From positions 159,395,941 through 159,459,940 of the forward strand of contig CM024755.1 of NCBI GenBank assembly GCA_014218235.1: DNA of 64,000 nucleotides. The letters run 5' to 3'. The notes under the pieces are model-generated. The model had not been told where the DNA came from. It did not search any database and saw nothing but the letters and a program-made list of their open reading frames with translations. Both the position numbers and the translations under genes were made by a program. Shown here in pieces: positions 32,181 to 44,154 of this stretch (position 1 is the first letter of the stretch; every line of letters starts with the position of its first letter). The stretch is from Colocasia esculenta (taxonomy: Eukaryota > Streptophyta > Magnoliopsida > Alismatales > Araceae).

Positions 32181-32341
32181 TTGAGGAGTTGGTTCTGGAG
32201 GAGGAAGTGCTTGAGGTAGTTCAAGTTGATGTTCTTCCTCTTGTGGATCTTTGTCAGGTACATCTTCTGAATTGTTGTACGGGAGAATATCTTCTTCATC
32301 ATTATACCTGCGAAGATATCCACTTTTAGTCTTGACAGTTG

Positions 32342-33751
32342 TTATAGAGATTGCATTTGATTTCTCTGTAGTTCTCCAAGTGTTGTATCTTCAGTTTCAT
32401 CTTCAAACCTGTAAAGTTTAGAATTGTTAGACTTGGTTTGAGATTCATCAAATACAACATGTGGAGTTTCTTCCACTTTTCTTGTTTTAAGATTGAACAC
32501 CCTATAGGCTCTAGAGTGTTCTGAGTATCCAAGAAAAATACCTTGATCGCTTTTGGCTTCAAACTTGTCCAAATCATTTTTATCATTGTTATGTATGAAC
32601 ACTTTTGAGCCAAAAACTCTGAAATACCCAATTGTGGGTTTCTTACCTTTCAGAAGTTCGTAGGAGGTTTTCTTGAATACCGGTCTTACCATGGCTCTAT
32701 TAAGTATGTAGCAAGACGTGTTTACCGCTTCTGCCCAAAAGGTTCTTGCTAGTTGATTCTCGACCAGAAGCGTGCGAGCCATCTCCACCAATGTTCTGTT
32801 CTTTCTCTCCACCACTCCATTTTGTTCCGGAGTTCTTGGAGAGGAGAACAAGTGCTCTATCCCATGGAGCCTGCAGAATTCAGTAAAGGAGTTGTTGTCA
32901 AATTCTCCCCCGTGATCAGTGCGGATGGAGCATATTTTGTTGACATTTCCATGCTCAATCTTATTAAAAAAATCTTCAAAAACTTGCAGTGCTTCATTCT
33001 TGTGAGCAAGAAATTTCACCCATGTGAACCTAGAAAAATCGTCTACAATAACAAAACCAAATCGTTTGCCATTGAGACTCAACGTTCTTGTAGGTCCAAA
33101 TAGGTCCATGTGCAACAGTTCATAAGCTTTAGTAGTACTCACCGGTGCTTTTGATTTGAAGGATTTCCGGGTTTGTTTTCCCTGTGCACATGCATCACAG
33201 AAATTTTCATTCTTGTTAAAGGAAATGTCAGGAAGACCACTCACCAATTTAAGCCTCATGATCTTGTGCAATACATTATAGCTAGCGTGACCGAGCCTAC
33301 GATGCCACAATGTAAGCTCATCCTGTTTGTTTGCTACAAGACATAGATCATTATTTTCTGGATCATCTAAATCAATCATGTAGATGTTGTTTGATCTTTT
33401 TCCAGAAAATTTCAGACTTCCTGTTTCCTTATCAAGAATTTGACATGAATTGGATTCAAAGACAATTTTATGACCTTTATCACACAATTGACTTATGCTT
33501 AGCAAGTTGTGATGAAGGCCATCAACAAGTAAGACATTGTCTATCGAGTTAGAGGCAAACTTACCAACCTTACCTGAGCCGATGATCTGACCTTTGTTGT
33601 TACCTCCAAAAATTACTTGACCTCCGTCTTTTTCCACGAGCAAACTGAATTTTTCTTTATCGCCCGTCATGTGCCTCGAGCAGCCACTATCCAGGTACCA
33701 TTTGTTTTGATTGTGGGCTGCTAGGCATTCCTGCACATGTGGATCAGACAA
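32342..33751 (-). pseudogene. Protease-integrase part of pol (element D), open but out of frame with neighbours
   Basis: 469 codons are open. Protease active site WYLDSGCSRHMTG is near the start. Integrase has LWHRRLGH...CDACAQGKQ (zinc finger) and catalytic D (HMDLFGP), D (IRTDHGGEF) and E (VVERKNRTL), followed by the ETPHVVFDE tail. A one-base shift near 33748 separates it from Gag and another near 32342 from RT. The first could in principle be a programmed frameshift. I see no obvious slippery site and other indels are nearby, so decay is likelier. Confidence 0.9.
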
Positions 33752-35733
33752 GAGGTTTTGGTACCCAAATTACTTTGGGTGCCGTTGTATCATTCATGCC
33801 AAACAGTAAATGCTTAGGTATCCAAATCTGTTTGAGTTTCAAGTTATTTGGATTGTTCCAGCATTGTTTTTCATTATGCCCGATCTTTTTACAGATTTTG
33901 CATGAGGATGATTTAGGAACATCATTGGGTTTGACATTTTTAGAAGCATTCATAGGCATCTTACCCTTTTGTTCTCTGGTGAGTCTAGCTTTGGGAACTT
34001 GCTGTTTGTCTTGTGGACGGCCCTTTTTAGAGCTTGTAGCAAATTCCTTCTCTTGACTAGGAACAAATTTGTTGACTTTAGGTTCCTGTTTTTTACCCTT
34101 GTGTTGATTTTTCTTTTCTTTGAAGGGTTTGGTTTGCTAGAGCTGGGGGTTGGATCAATGAAATCAGTCACCAGATTTTTGCCAATTACCTTTGGCTTTG
34201 GATTTTGAAATCCAATCCCATGTCTTGCAACAAAAACATTTGAACCTAAGATTGCATCCAAGTTCTGTTTGCTTTTTACAAAACTTGTTAGATCTTTTGA
34301 TTTACCTTTCAGTTCTGTTTCAGCTTTTTCAAGTTTCTCTTTCAGATTAGCATGCTCACCTTTAAGAATATCAAGAGAGTTTATTAGATCATCTCTTTCC
34401 TTTTGAACTTCTTGATACTTAAGTTTCATGCTATCTAATTCATCCATGTGGGTTTGTTCATCAATTTTCATCAAATCAATTACCTTGTTCAGAGACTCAA
34501 TTTCTTCATGGTTGTTTGACTCATGAACAAGGAAATTCATTTTCTTCTTAAGTGCTTTGTTTTCAGACTTAAATTCACAAAATTTTCAAATAGAACAGTA
34601 TAAGCCTCTTCCCATTCATCAATAGAAAAATGCTCGAAGGAAGAATTTACCTCGGTTGAATCGTCACTCTTCGCCATGAGACACTGAATCTCTTCATCTT
34701 CCGAGGTGGCTTGACTGTCCTCATCTTCATCGCTCCATGAAGCCAACATTGCTTTGGCTTTCTTGAACGTGAATTTGTCTTTTTTCAATTTCTTCTTAAG
34801 CTCGGGGCATTCTCCTCTCATGTGCCCCTGCTTCTTGCACTCATAACAAACCACATCAGATTTTTTGTTAGTTGAATCAATTCTGTTGGTACCCTTTTGG
34901 AACGGTTTTGAGTTTCCTGAACCTCTTTTCTTGAATTTGAGAAACTTCTTAAATTGTCTAGTGAGCATGGCCATCTCGTCATTCTCACTATCACTGGAGG
35001 AATCAGACTCAATACTTTCCTGTTGAGTACTCCTTTTGGAATCTGAAGAGACTTTCTTGGAAGCTTTCAAAGCAATGGACTTCCTTGGGTTCTCTTCAGT
35101 CTCCTTTCTTTTCACATTCAACTCATAGGTCATGAGAGAACCAATCAATTCATCCAACTTCATGGTTGAAAGATTCTTGGAGTCCTCAATGACAGTGACT
35201 TTGGTGTTCCATGAGGATGGAAGAGACCGAAGTATCTTCCTCACCAAATCACTGTCTGAGTATTCCTTTTTAAGACCTTTTAGTCCATTTATCAGAACCA
35301 TGAATCTAGCAAACATATCAGATATTGTCTCATCATGATTCATCTTAAACATTTCATATTCTGAGACTAGCATGCTTACCTTAGATTCTCTCACCTCAGA
35401 CGTACCTTCATATATTAACTCGAGCTTGTCCCACATCTCCTTAGCTGAGGTGCATGTGGAGACCCTCGAGTATTCTTTTGGATGGACGACACACTGCATC
35501 ATGTTGAGGGCGCTCCAGTTGAGAGTCCCTTTGGCAATCTGATCTTTAGTCCATGTATCTTCATCTTGAGGTAATTCATATGGTCCTGTTCTGACTATCT
35601 TCCACAGTTCAAAGTTTTGTGCACGTAGAAACACCTGCATGCGGTTTTTCCAATAGGGATAGTCAGTGCCATCAAAGAAGGGTGGCCTAGTGACTGAATG
35701 TCCCTCGGCCATATATCCCTTACTAGAATCCAT
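33744..35733 (-). pseudogene. Gag of element D, frameshifted
   Basis: ATG at 35733 (MDSSKGYMAEGHSVTRPPFF) and a continuous frame to about 34580 cover the Gag core, SESDSSSDSEND acidic linker and zinc knuckle CYECKKQGHMRGEC. One T missing from a T-run near 34580 shifts the frame. The coiled-coil part continues at 34540-34130. A further pair of shifts (about 34125 and 33957) brackets a lysine-rich stretch before the second knuckle CKICKKIGHNEKQC (about 33890). It is longer than ordinary copia Gag because of the coiled coil, as in other Sireviruses. Confidence 0.9.
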
Positions 35734-35793
35734 AAGATCAAGGATCTCCTGATCGTAAGATCAATTAGATGTGATAGTAAACGGAGAAACCTT

Positions 35794-35805
35794 GCTCTGA
35801 TACCA
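35794..35805 (-). other. Primer-binding site of element D
   Basis: GCTCTGATACCA on + is TGGTATCAGAGC on minus, two bases inside the 5' LTR (which ends at 35808). It is complementary to the initiator-Met tRNA 3' end. Confidence 0.95.
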
Positions 35806-35807
35806 AT

Positions 35808-37126
35808 TGAAGTGTTGCGGAATTTCCTATATGGTAATCTAGAAGGGGGGTTGAATAGATTACTGTCTATTAAGAACACTTGACGCCTTCTTTTCAATAA
35901 GATACAAATTATTAGAAATTATGGCAAGGACTAAACTTAGTGTGGATGTGTGTGATTCGATGATAGATATCAAGCAGATGATTAGACGTGTGTAAATGCA
36001 CCGTGCCTACCAAACATCTAACGTAGAATCGTTCAAACCAAGAGACACAACGATTTACGTGGTTCGGAATACACAACTCGTGTATCCTACATCCACGGGC
36101 CACACACACACGCAGAGCAATCTGCTTATGAGCTAGTTCAGGAACTACAACTCACACACACGTGTTCTCTGATGTGTAACCACGATCAGAACAACACACA
36201 CACGTGTATCAAGCACAAGGACTGCTTGAAACACACCACACACACACACGTATGGATAAAAGTAAAACAGAGAAGAGTTTGAGAGTTGAGAATCAAATCC
36301 AATTGAAAACTCTTCTGATGAACGTCTGGGTAGACTTCAAGCTTCGTCTTGATGATTAGAAGTTGATGGAGAGGCTTGAATCCACGACGTTCAGACTGCA
36401 CCGCTGCACGGAAGACTTCTCTTGTTGAATCTGGGCAGCAGGTAGAAGCAGAGCAGCAGTGCAAGACTTTTCTGGAGAAGCTTTTTAGGGTTCTTGCTTG
36501 GAGGCTGCTTGTGTTCATGATTGTCTTCAAAAAGATGCTTAAATAGAGGTGTTTACATATGGAGAGTCGTGGTATGTGGAAACACCATCTATGGCAACTT
36601 GAAGACTTTCTGTATTTGAGGACTCTCTCCGTCTGTCGACAGATCTTGGCCATCTGTCGACAGGCGACAGTAAGACAGAAGTATAGATGTTCAGCTCTGA
36701 GAGATCTGTCGACATTCGAAGACCATCTGTCGACAGATATGCTCTTTTGTGCAAGCGACAGAAGTCTGGGTTTCTGGACTGTGAGATCTGTCGACAGTCG
36801 ACTTCCCATCTGTCGACAGATGAAGACTTCCTAAGCTATGGGTCTTCTGGCAGACCACACCTGTGAGATCTGTCGATAGTTCTTTTGTGTCTGTCGACAG
36901 GTGACTTTGTTTTTGCTTTTTGTGATATTTTTCACTTACTTGGAGAGAGCTTGACTTTGTGCATTTGTACCTACATGATAAAACATGTAAAGTTAAGTAT
37001 TTTGAATACACAAATGATCAAGCATTGCATTGAGTTCTTTGTCATGTGTCAAGTGTATCAAACCTCAATTGAAGTTATTCATCATCAAAAACATGTTGTT
37101 ATAAATGTTAGAATGAAAACCCAACA
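35808..37126 (-). repeat. 5' LTR of element D, 1319 bp
   Basis: Partner of 25670-26989. The palindrome array is at about 36633-36900. Two of its eight boxes have a point change (CTGTCGACAT near 36706, CTGTCGATAG near 36870), while the 3' LTR has all eight perfect. The TATA-like box is near 36534-36546. Confidence 0.95.
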
Positions 37127-37381
37127 CCTCCATCCCACAGGTCCCCCTCACCCACCCCACGGCGCCCCCTCGCTCCTGCAGCGCTGCCCCCTCGCCCACG
37201 GGGCCCCCTCCACCCCATAGGCCCCCCTCCACCCCACAGGCCCCCCTTACCCACTCCACACCCACGGGCGCCCCGAGCCCACCCCACGACACCCCCGAGC
37301 CCCTGTGGCATTGCCTCCTTGCCCCTGTGGTGTTGCCCCCTCGCCCCCACGGTGCCCCCTCCACCCCACAGGCCCCCCAGG
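37127..37381. repeat. GC-rich minisatellite of element E, right part
   Basis: Degenerate CCCCACGGCGCCCCCTC / CACCCCACAGGCCCCC units about 20-30 bp long continue the sequence that flanks C and separates C and D. Open frames here come from base composition only. Confidence 0.7.
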
Positions 37382-37602
37382 GAAGCTGCCAGAACCTGCA
37401 GCTCCGAGCACCCGGCGAGTTCGACCGGTATCACCCCGTCGAGGGTGTTCCTCTGCACATTGAGGATTCTGAGGCGCTTCAGGTGCCCGAGCCCCCCGGG
37501 GATGCTCCCATTTAGCCGGCAAGAAGCCAGGCCCAGCACTTCCAGCTCGGTGCAGTTGCCCAGCTGCGGCGATATCTCCCCGGAGCCGGGGATGAGATGG
37601 CA
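37382..37602 (-). pseudogene. Captured leucine-rich-repeat receptor fragment
   Basis: One minus-strand frame encodes about three LRR units: GEISPQLGNCTELEVLGL, ASCRLNGSIPGGLGHLKRL, RILNVQRNTLDGVIPVELAG, CSELQVLAAS. The LxxLxLxxNxLxGxIPxxLGxL plant-type consensus points to an LRR receptor-like kinase, closest in style to the GSO1/subfamily XI group. There is no start, kinase domain or transmembrane segment. The left side fuses straight into the GC-rich minisatellite. It is a gene scrap inside the CACTA element. Confidence 0.8.
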
Positions 37603-37617
37603 AAGAATTAGTTCTCA

Positions 37618-37710
37618 TGTTTTGGTGTCTTCGATCCGTACTGACGGTCATAATACTCCACAGCTGCAGCTCCAGCCAGTGCAGCCAATGTGAGAGCTTG
37701 GGCATGAAGC
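37618..37710 (-). pseudogene. Captured last exon of a HIG1-domain (RCF1-like) gene
   Basis: On minus, a 3' splice site TTTGCAG is followed by an open exon reading RLHAQALTLAALAGAAAVEYY (split here to motif level) and ending ...KTPKHEN-stop at 37618. RLHAQALTLAALAG and VEYYD are hallmarks of plant HIG1-domain (hypoxia-responsive) mitochondrial proteins, which associate with respiratory complexes. The intron continues into 37711-37800. No other exon was recognised. It adjoins the LRR scrap by 16 bp, so two unrelated host fragments were joined inside the transposon. Confidence 0.75.
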
Positions 37711-39730
37711 CTGCAAAGTAGATGTAATGGAGATCAAATTTTGGCTTTCCCATACATAGCTGACAGGACCCAAAAAAGAAGTGCATAACTAGGAGGGCCT
37801 TTACCGATAGATCATTGAAAAAAAAATGGAATCCCTTGCATTTAAATCATCATCACACATTATTAAGAATTTAGGGAAATGCTTATTGCTAGACAAGTCT
37901 TACAAGAAGTGTGATGTGGATTGAAAGAGAGCAATCCCATTAGTTGGCTAGATTTGACAAGGCCCTTTTCCCTCCCTCCATTAGTTGCAGGCTACGACAA
38001 GTCGGCAACCCCATTATTACGTGGTTGCAGGATCGGAGGGAATGGACAAGCCGTTGTGGGAAGCAAATAAGATGGAGAAAAGAAAAAAGGAGAGATCTTA
38101 ATTTGAAGAGTGAACGCAACAAGGGGTGTGAGGGGAGTGTTGGGGCTGCTCGTTGCTTCGGAGTTCGAGGGTGATCTGTGATGGGATTCTGCTTATATGA
38201 CCGAAGAGAGTTGGCCGGAAAGCGATGGAAGATTAAGGTTGGGATTTGGGCAGGGTTGGGTTTACTGCTCTTTTTTCTCTCTTTCTTCTTGGGTTTTCTC
38301 TCTTTTTTTCATTGAATAATTACAGTAATATTTTTTATACCAAATTAAAATATCCTCGGCTTTATCCCTCGTCATTCAATAAAATACGTATTTTAATGAA
38401 TAATGCGCACTTCCTCCTCACGATAAACAATGCTTAATTTGATATCCATGATACAATTTTTAATCTAGAATGCATATATATATAGTTTATACCATTTAAA
38501 GTTTTAAACACACACTCTGATCACTTAGCGGGGGAAGAAAAAAAATACACTCTGTTCAACACATGTTTGTCAGACCGGAATATGTAGCTCAGTGAGATAT
38601 ACGTATCTTTGATATGTAATACAGACACTTTCTTATCAAGAAATTAACATAGATCTGAAAATATTTTAATTGGAGTACATTTCTAGACTGGAATGTATAT
38701 CTCATGTCCGGATTCTTGGACGATGTTATCTCCACAAGTTGGTCGATCAGTTCTCACGTCATAATGGATTTGCCTACCGAACTACCTCGAAATGGGCTTT
38801 CCTTTTATGTTGACGGAGCCCAATATGTGTCAGGCCCATGTTTCAGCCCAATAAAACATCATCCCCTCGTAAGATAATTGAGTTTGAGCCTATCCCAATA
38901 TTAATTGTTTACTTAAGAGGCCCATGTTTCTTTATTATCGAATTATCACATCGTCTGATCTCTAGTATGGAATTAGCAAGAGTATAACATATGTCTTCTC
39001 ACCTTAATTAAGCATTTCAACCTCTAATCATGATTAGACATATACCAATTAACACCTATGCAATTAAATCTCAAAAGAGCAATGACAGTATAGTACATGC
39101 TTTAGTTCTAGTATTGGCATGATTAAGAAATCATTTTTGAGAGGAGTGGTAGCTTTGAGAGGAGACTACATGCTGCTCCATTTGACTTGAACAGGTTGTG
39201 TGGCAAATGGGGCAGATTGCTGCCCCCATCAATCTTGTGGGTCAACTAATGTCAATGACCTTCCATTGGATTTGGCAGAGTCTTGTTTTATGTCTGGCCT
39301 TCAGAGACTGCAACTGAACCCCTTCCACCAAGATTCCCACGTGAATAGTTGGAGGGGAGGGGAGTTTGGGTTTCCTCACACTACTTTAGTTATGTAGGGG
39401 ATTTCATTCAATGAGAAATTCGTTTATACAGGCCATTCTTCTGCTTACCTGGGTACTTGAGCACATATTATTAATCATTCGTTATAGTTAACTAGATGAC
39501 TTTAATGGTTTTGTGGATTGCTTCCCTGATATTATATGGATTGTTTTTAATTGCTTACTTTCAGTTTAGTGATTAGTATTGTATTTCTTACTTTAATGCA
39601 ATTCATGTACATGTATGTATGAATTTGGTTTATTATTGCACTTGTTCACATGTATGATTTTGTTTTCATATTTATTTGGGTTTTAAATTTGATCTATGCA
39701 TGTATAGCATTTTTTCACTGCACACACCTC
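37711..39730. other. Unassigned AT-rich region of element E
   Basis: The first ~100 bp are probably HIG1 intron. The remainder has no frame over about 75 codons that resembles a protein. It contains AT-rich stretches (38270-38700). Nothing else recognisable. Confidence 0.4.
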
Positions 39731-39765
39731 AAGAGTGAGTGTTAAGCCCGTGTCAATGAACCTTC

Positions 39766-40135
39766 CCATTCAAGACTTTGAGATTGATGTGCACGAGTCT
39801 TATTTTCAATGATGAGAATGTGTATATCTAACTCAAAGTCTTGAATTGTCCCATTTTGGACAGTCTGTGAATGTTTGATCGCAGTTAGGTGGTCATTTAT
39901 TATGTGTTTGTATTATTTGTTAAAAATTTCAGGTGCGTCTACTCACTCCTCTCTGATATACCTTTATTGATTTAGAATATTTTCTTAACCACATTAGTAA
40001 GTGTTTAAGAAAATATCTTAATCAATAAATTTTTGGTATATCGGAGAGGTGTGGGTAGATGCTGCCAAAATTTCAGCAAATAATACAAACACATAGTAAA
40101 TGGTCATCTGAGTGCGATCAAATATTCACAGATGG
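39766..40135. repeat. Large inverted repeat (hairpin) before the TNP2 gene
   Basis: Arms of about 135 bp at 39858-39992 and 40001-40135 are reverse complements with scattered mismatches (left CTGTGAATGTTTGATCGCA, right TGCGATCAAATATTCACAG), separated by 8 bp. Outside them a smaller 12-bp inverted repeat CAAGACTTTGAG/CTCAAAGTCTTG lies at about 39772-39783 and 39833-39844. No TIR plus target duplication of a MITE is obvious. The hairpin lies in the leader or first intron of the transposase gene. Confidence 0.8.
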
Positions 40136-40250
40136 GTAAAAAGTGATAATCTAAAAAATATATCCTACCTATTCATTTTGACTTACTCGAACGATGTGAG
40201 GGTGTGTTAGATTTTAACTCGTGACATGACATTTAATCTGTGTAGGAAAA

Positions 40251-43200
40251 ATGTCTTATGAGAATCGGTCATGGATGTACCGTGGAATAGTGAATGGAGT
40301 TGTGACCGAGGAGTTTAAAGATGGAGTTGACAGTTTTATTCAGTTTGCATTGAGTAATTCATCAGTAGCAGTTGATCCGATGGGTAACATACGATGTCTA
40401 TGTTCGGCTTGTAAGAACAGAAATTGGATATCGACATGGGATGTGCAGCATCATTTGTATACGAGAGGATTTGTTGCCCATTATGAGTTATGGTCGTCTC
40501 ATGGTGAGCTGAATATTCAGTCGTCTGCACCAGCTAATTACTTTGCCTCCACAAGTACGTACGTAGACATGGTTGTCGATGCTGCTGGTCCGGAGTTCAA
40601 TATTCATGAAGATCAAACAAATGAAGAAGTGCCGAATGATACAGCTCAGAGATTTTATCAGTTACTTTGAGATGCTGATGAGCCATTATGGGATGGTTGT
40701 GAGAAGCATACACAGTTGTCTGCAGTGTCACAGCTACTGAATTTGAAATCTGAATTTCATATGAGCGTTAGTTGTTTTGACCGGCTTCTCTTACTCGTCA
40801 AGAGTATGCTTCCTCAATCAGAGAGGTTACCTGCTGACTTTTACTGTGCGAAGAAGATGGTGAATGATTTAGGGCTTGGTTTTATGAAAATTGATGCATG
40901 TCCGAATCACTGTATGTTGTACTACAAAGATGATGCAGAGAAGACATCATGTTGTATTTGTAAACATGATAGATTCAAGCCCAAGAGAGGGGACAAGTCA
41001 AAGCAGAAGGATGTTCTGTATAAGTCATTGCGGTACTTTCTGATCACACCCAGATTGCAGCGGTTGTTCATGTACCCGAAGACAGCTGGACGTATGACTT
41101 GGCATGCAGAAACAGTCCGTCTTGACGAAGGTGAAATGAGTCATCCTGCCGATGGTGAAGCTTGGGCTCATTTTAGCCGTACTCATCCTTACTTCTCAAG
41201 GGATCCACGCAATGTGCGGCTGGGTTTATGCACAGACGGTTTCAATCCATTCGGAGGCTCGGTGGCATCTTACTCATGTTGGCCAGTATTCCTAACACCG
41301 TATAACCTTCCACCAGGCATGTGCATGAAGCGTGAGAATCTGTTCCTTTCATTGCTGATTCCGGGTCCAAAAAGTCCAGGAAAAAATATAGACATATATC
41401 TCAGACCGTTGATTGATGAGCTGAAATTGTTATGGTCAGATGGGGTTCTCTCTTATGATGCATCCAGAAAATAGATTTTTCATTTGAACGCTGCATTAAT
41501 ATGGACAATAAGTGACTTTCCAGCGTATGACATGTTATGGATGGAGCACACATGGGAGGTTGGCATGTCCTTATTGCATGGAGGATTCTAAATCATTTGT
41601 GTTGAAATCTGGGGAAAATCATGTTGGTTCGATTGCCATCGTCGGTTTCTACCGAGTGACCATCCTTTCCGAAAGCAAAAGGATTCTTTATGAAAAATAC
41701 AATTGTGATGGAGGAGGTAGATATGGAACGGGTGTCTGGTGGAAACATGGCGAGGCGGGTCCAGAACTTACCGACTGTAACACAACTGCCTGGTAGTACC
41801 CGACAAATCCCTGGCTTTGGGAAGGATCACAATTGGGTGAAGCAAAGCATCTTTGGGAATTGCCTTATTGGTCAACACTTTTGATACGACATAACCTCAA
41901 CGTCATGCATATAGAGAAGAATGTTTTGATAATGTGTTCAATACAGTTATGGACGTCAAAGGCAAAACGAAGGATAACGTCAAGGCACGTTTGGATATGA
42001 AAGTACTTTGCAGACGTCCAGAACTAGAGCTGCAGCATGTTACTGGAAAAGTGGTGCAACCTAAAGCTTCAGATGTGCTTGGGGCCAGACAGATTAAGGA
42101 AGTCTTGCAATGGTTGAAGCAATTGAGATTTCCGGATGGATATGTCTCGAATATTGCCCGTTGTGTAAATGTCAACGAGGGAAAAATATACGGAATGAAG
42201 AGTCATGACTGCCATGTTTTCATGCAAAGACTGATACCACTTGCTTTTCGTGAGTTGTTACCGAAGCAAATATGGAGAGCAATGACTGAGCTGAGTCAAT
42301 TCTTCAGGATTTTATCTGCATCAGAACTCAGGCTTCATAACTTGCAAAATATGGAGCAAAATATAATACAGACAGTCTGCAAATTAGAGAAGATATTTCC
42401 TCCAGCATTCTTTGATTCAATGGAGCACCTGATCATCCATTTGCCATATGAGGCTAGGGTCGGAGGACCAGTACAATTCGATGGATGTATCCGTTTGAGA
42501 GGTATATTCTATATCTCAATTTATTCACATTACGACGATCTTTTATATTTCATATGTATTCATTTGAATTATTGTCGTAGGTGCATGCACAATCTTAAGA
42601 TGAAAGTCCGCAACAAAGCACAAGTTGAGGGCTCCATTACCCAGGCGTACCTCATTGAGGAGATATCGAACTTCTGTTCGATGAACTTTGACATGGAAAT
42701 ACGAACCTGATGCACTCAACCTCCACGTAATGATGATGGTGGAGATTCTAATGTGTCTGACCGACTCTCTGTATTCAAGTGTCCCGGACGGGTGTTCGGA
42801 TATTCTTCTACTCGCGCACTCGAAGACAGAGAATTGGTAGCTGTGAAGATCTACATGTTCGTGAAGTGCGCAGAACTAGACCCCTACATTGAGTAAGCTC
42901 TCAACACTTATGATGTACATCATTTGCGTGCAATGCTGCAGAACTGAATGGTTGGATGACATTTACATTGCGGAGAGTTTGACTCGGTCATACTGCAACG
43001 AAATCCACGTCTAACTGACGTGCAGGTTGAAAAGGAACGGGAGAAGTCTTTTCCTACTTGGTTAAGATCTCGAGTATGTGTCTAAATATTTTGAAACATA
43101 AGTGTTATGTTCTTATGCATACAAAAAGTGTTGTAATTTGTCAATGTCTGTCTATTTTTTTGATAATAGGTTGAACAAGGTTTTATTACCGATTCAGAGT

Positions 43201-43931
43201 ACAAGAGATCAGTTATGGCCCCTCGAAGATTGTACATGTCTATCCAGGCTACATTGTGAATGGATACAGATTTCACATGAGAGATTATGGACGGAATAAG
43301 TCTACGATGAACAGCGGCGTATGTGTGAAGGGAAGTGCCTACAATGAAAATGAAATTGACTATTATGGCATTCTCGAAGAAGTCATTGAACTGCAATTTT
43401 GGGACAAGACAACAATGTATTTTCTTCAAGTGTCATTGGTTTGATCCGACATCTATTCATCATGACACAACATATGGAATTGTCGATGTCAAGCATAAGT
43501 CCAAGTTGAGTACATATGAGCCATTCATTTTGGCGGCACAAGCCCAACAAGTTTATTATTCAAATTATTCATCCCTCAAATTAAGAGATTGGTGGGTTGC
43601 ATGTAGAGTGAAATCAAGGCTATTCCCTGAGTATGAGCTTCTCCCGGCTGATGATGAGCTCGAAGGTGTTGATGACAATTTTTTCCAATCAGATCGGAGT
43701 GACACACGAGAGTTGGCAGCTTCTACGCAGTTCAGTGTTGATGATATAAATGAAACAATTTGCTTATATAAGGATAACGAACAAGAAGAAGTTGACCCAA
43801 ATGCCCTTGAGCGGGAGGTGGAGTCTGATGTGGAGGAAGAGTCCCGGCATGATGAAGATGAAGTTGAGGATGATGACGAAGATGATGCTGAATTAAACAT
43901 GTCTTCAGCATCTGATGATGAATATAGATAA
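40251..43931 (+). pseudogene. TNP2-type transposase of CACTA element E
   Basis: ATG 40251 follows a plausible 3' splice site (CTGTGTAG). Residues 1-110 form the transposase-associated domain (SWMYRG, CLCSACKNRNW, HLYTRGF). An in-frame TGA at 40668 interrupts it. The Transposase_21 core runs 40716-41474 (DACPNHCMLYYKDD, CCICKHDRFKP, MTWHAE, RNVRLGLCTDGFNPFG, SYSCWPVFLTPYNLPP), then TAG. Frameshifted pieces follow to 41890 (WSTHGRLACPYCMEDSK). 41934-42710 carries the DUF4218 part (FPPAFFDSMEHLIIHLPYEA) with an intact intron at 42502-42580. 43230-43931 carries the DUF4216 part (GYRFHMRDYGRNKSTMNSGVCVKG, HKSKLSTYEPFILAAQAQQVYY) and an acidic tail. It would cut and join transposon ends but is non-functional here. 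Confidence 0.9.
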
Positions 43932-44154
43932 TATACCCTATATTTTGTAAGAACTTCATGTTGTTGCTAATTATATGTTCATATTAAATTGCTACTTCAA
44001 GTGTTAAGTGCTGATGACATGTTATATCTTTATTTATCTCAATAGAGATATGGTACGTGGAGGACGTAGTCGGACGGTTTCCACGTCCGTTGGCCGAGGG
44101 TCCACGTCCCCGTCCACGACAGGTATATGTATATGTAAACACAAAACTCTATAT

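Larger units (their letters stand above)
25670..37126 (-). mobile_element. Element D: full-length Sirevirus, 11,457 bp
   Basis: LTRs at 25670-26989 and 35808-37126 are flanked by CCTCC (25665-25669 and 37127-37131). It belongs to the same family as C: LTR ends, palindrome arrays, proteins and the long pol-env spacer agree. Its orientation is opposite, so C and D meet tail to tail 67 bp apart. About a dozen differences between its LTRs by eye suggest a young insertion. RT-RNase H and the env-like ORF are open; gag and the protease boundary carry frameshifts. Confidence 0.95.

Noticed and set aside
33744..33760. Programmed frameshift between Gag and protease in element D
   Set aside because: No clear slippery heptamer or following stem-loop was seen, and D's gag has other indels nearby. 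Simple decay explains it.
37247..37786. Minus-strand 179-codon frame as a real gene
   Set aside because: It runs out of frame across the HIG1 exon and the LRR fragment. The recognisable proteins are in other frames and are separate scraps.
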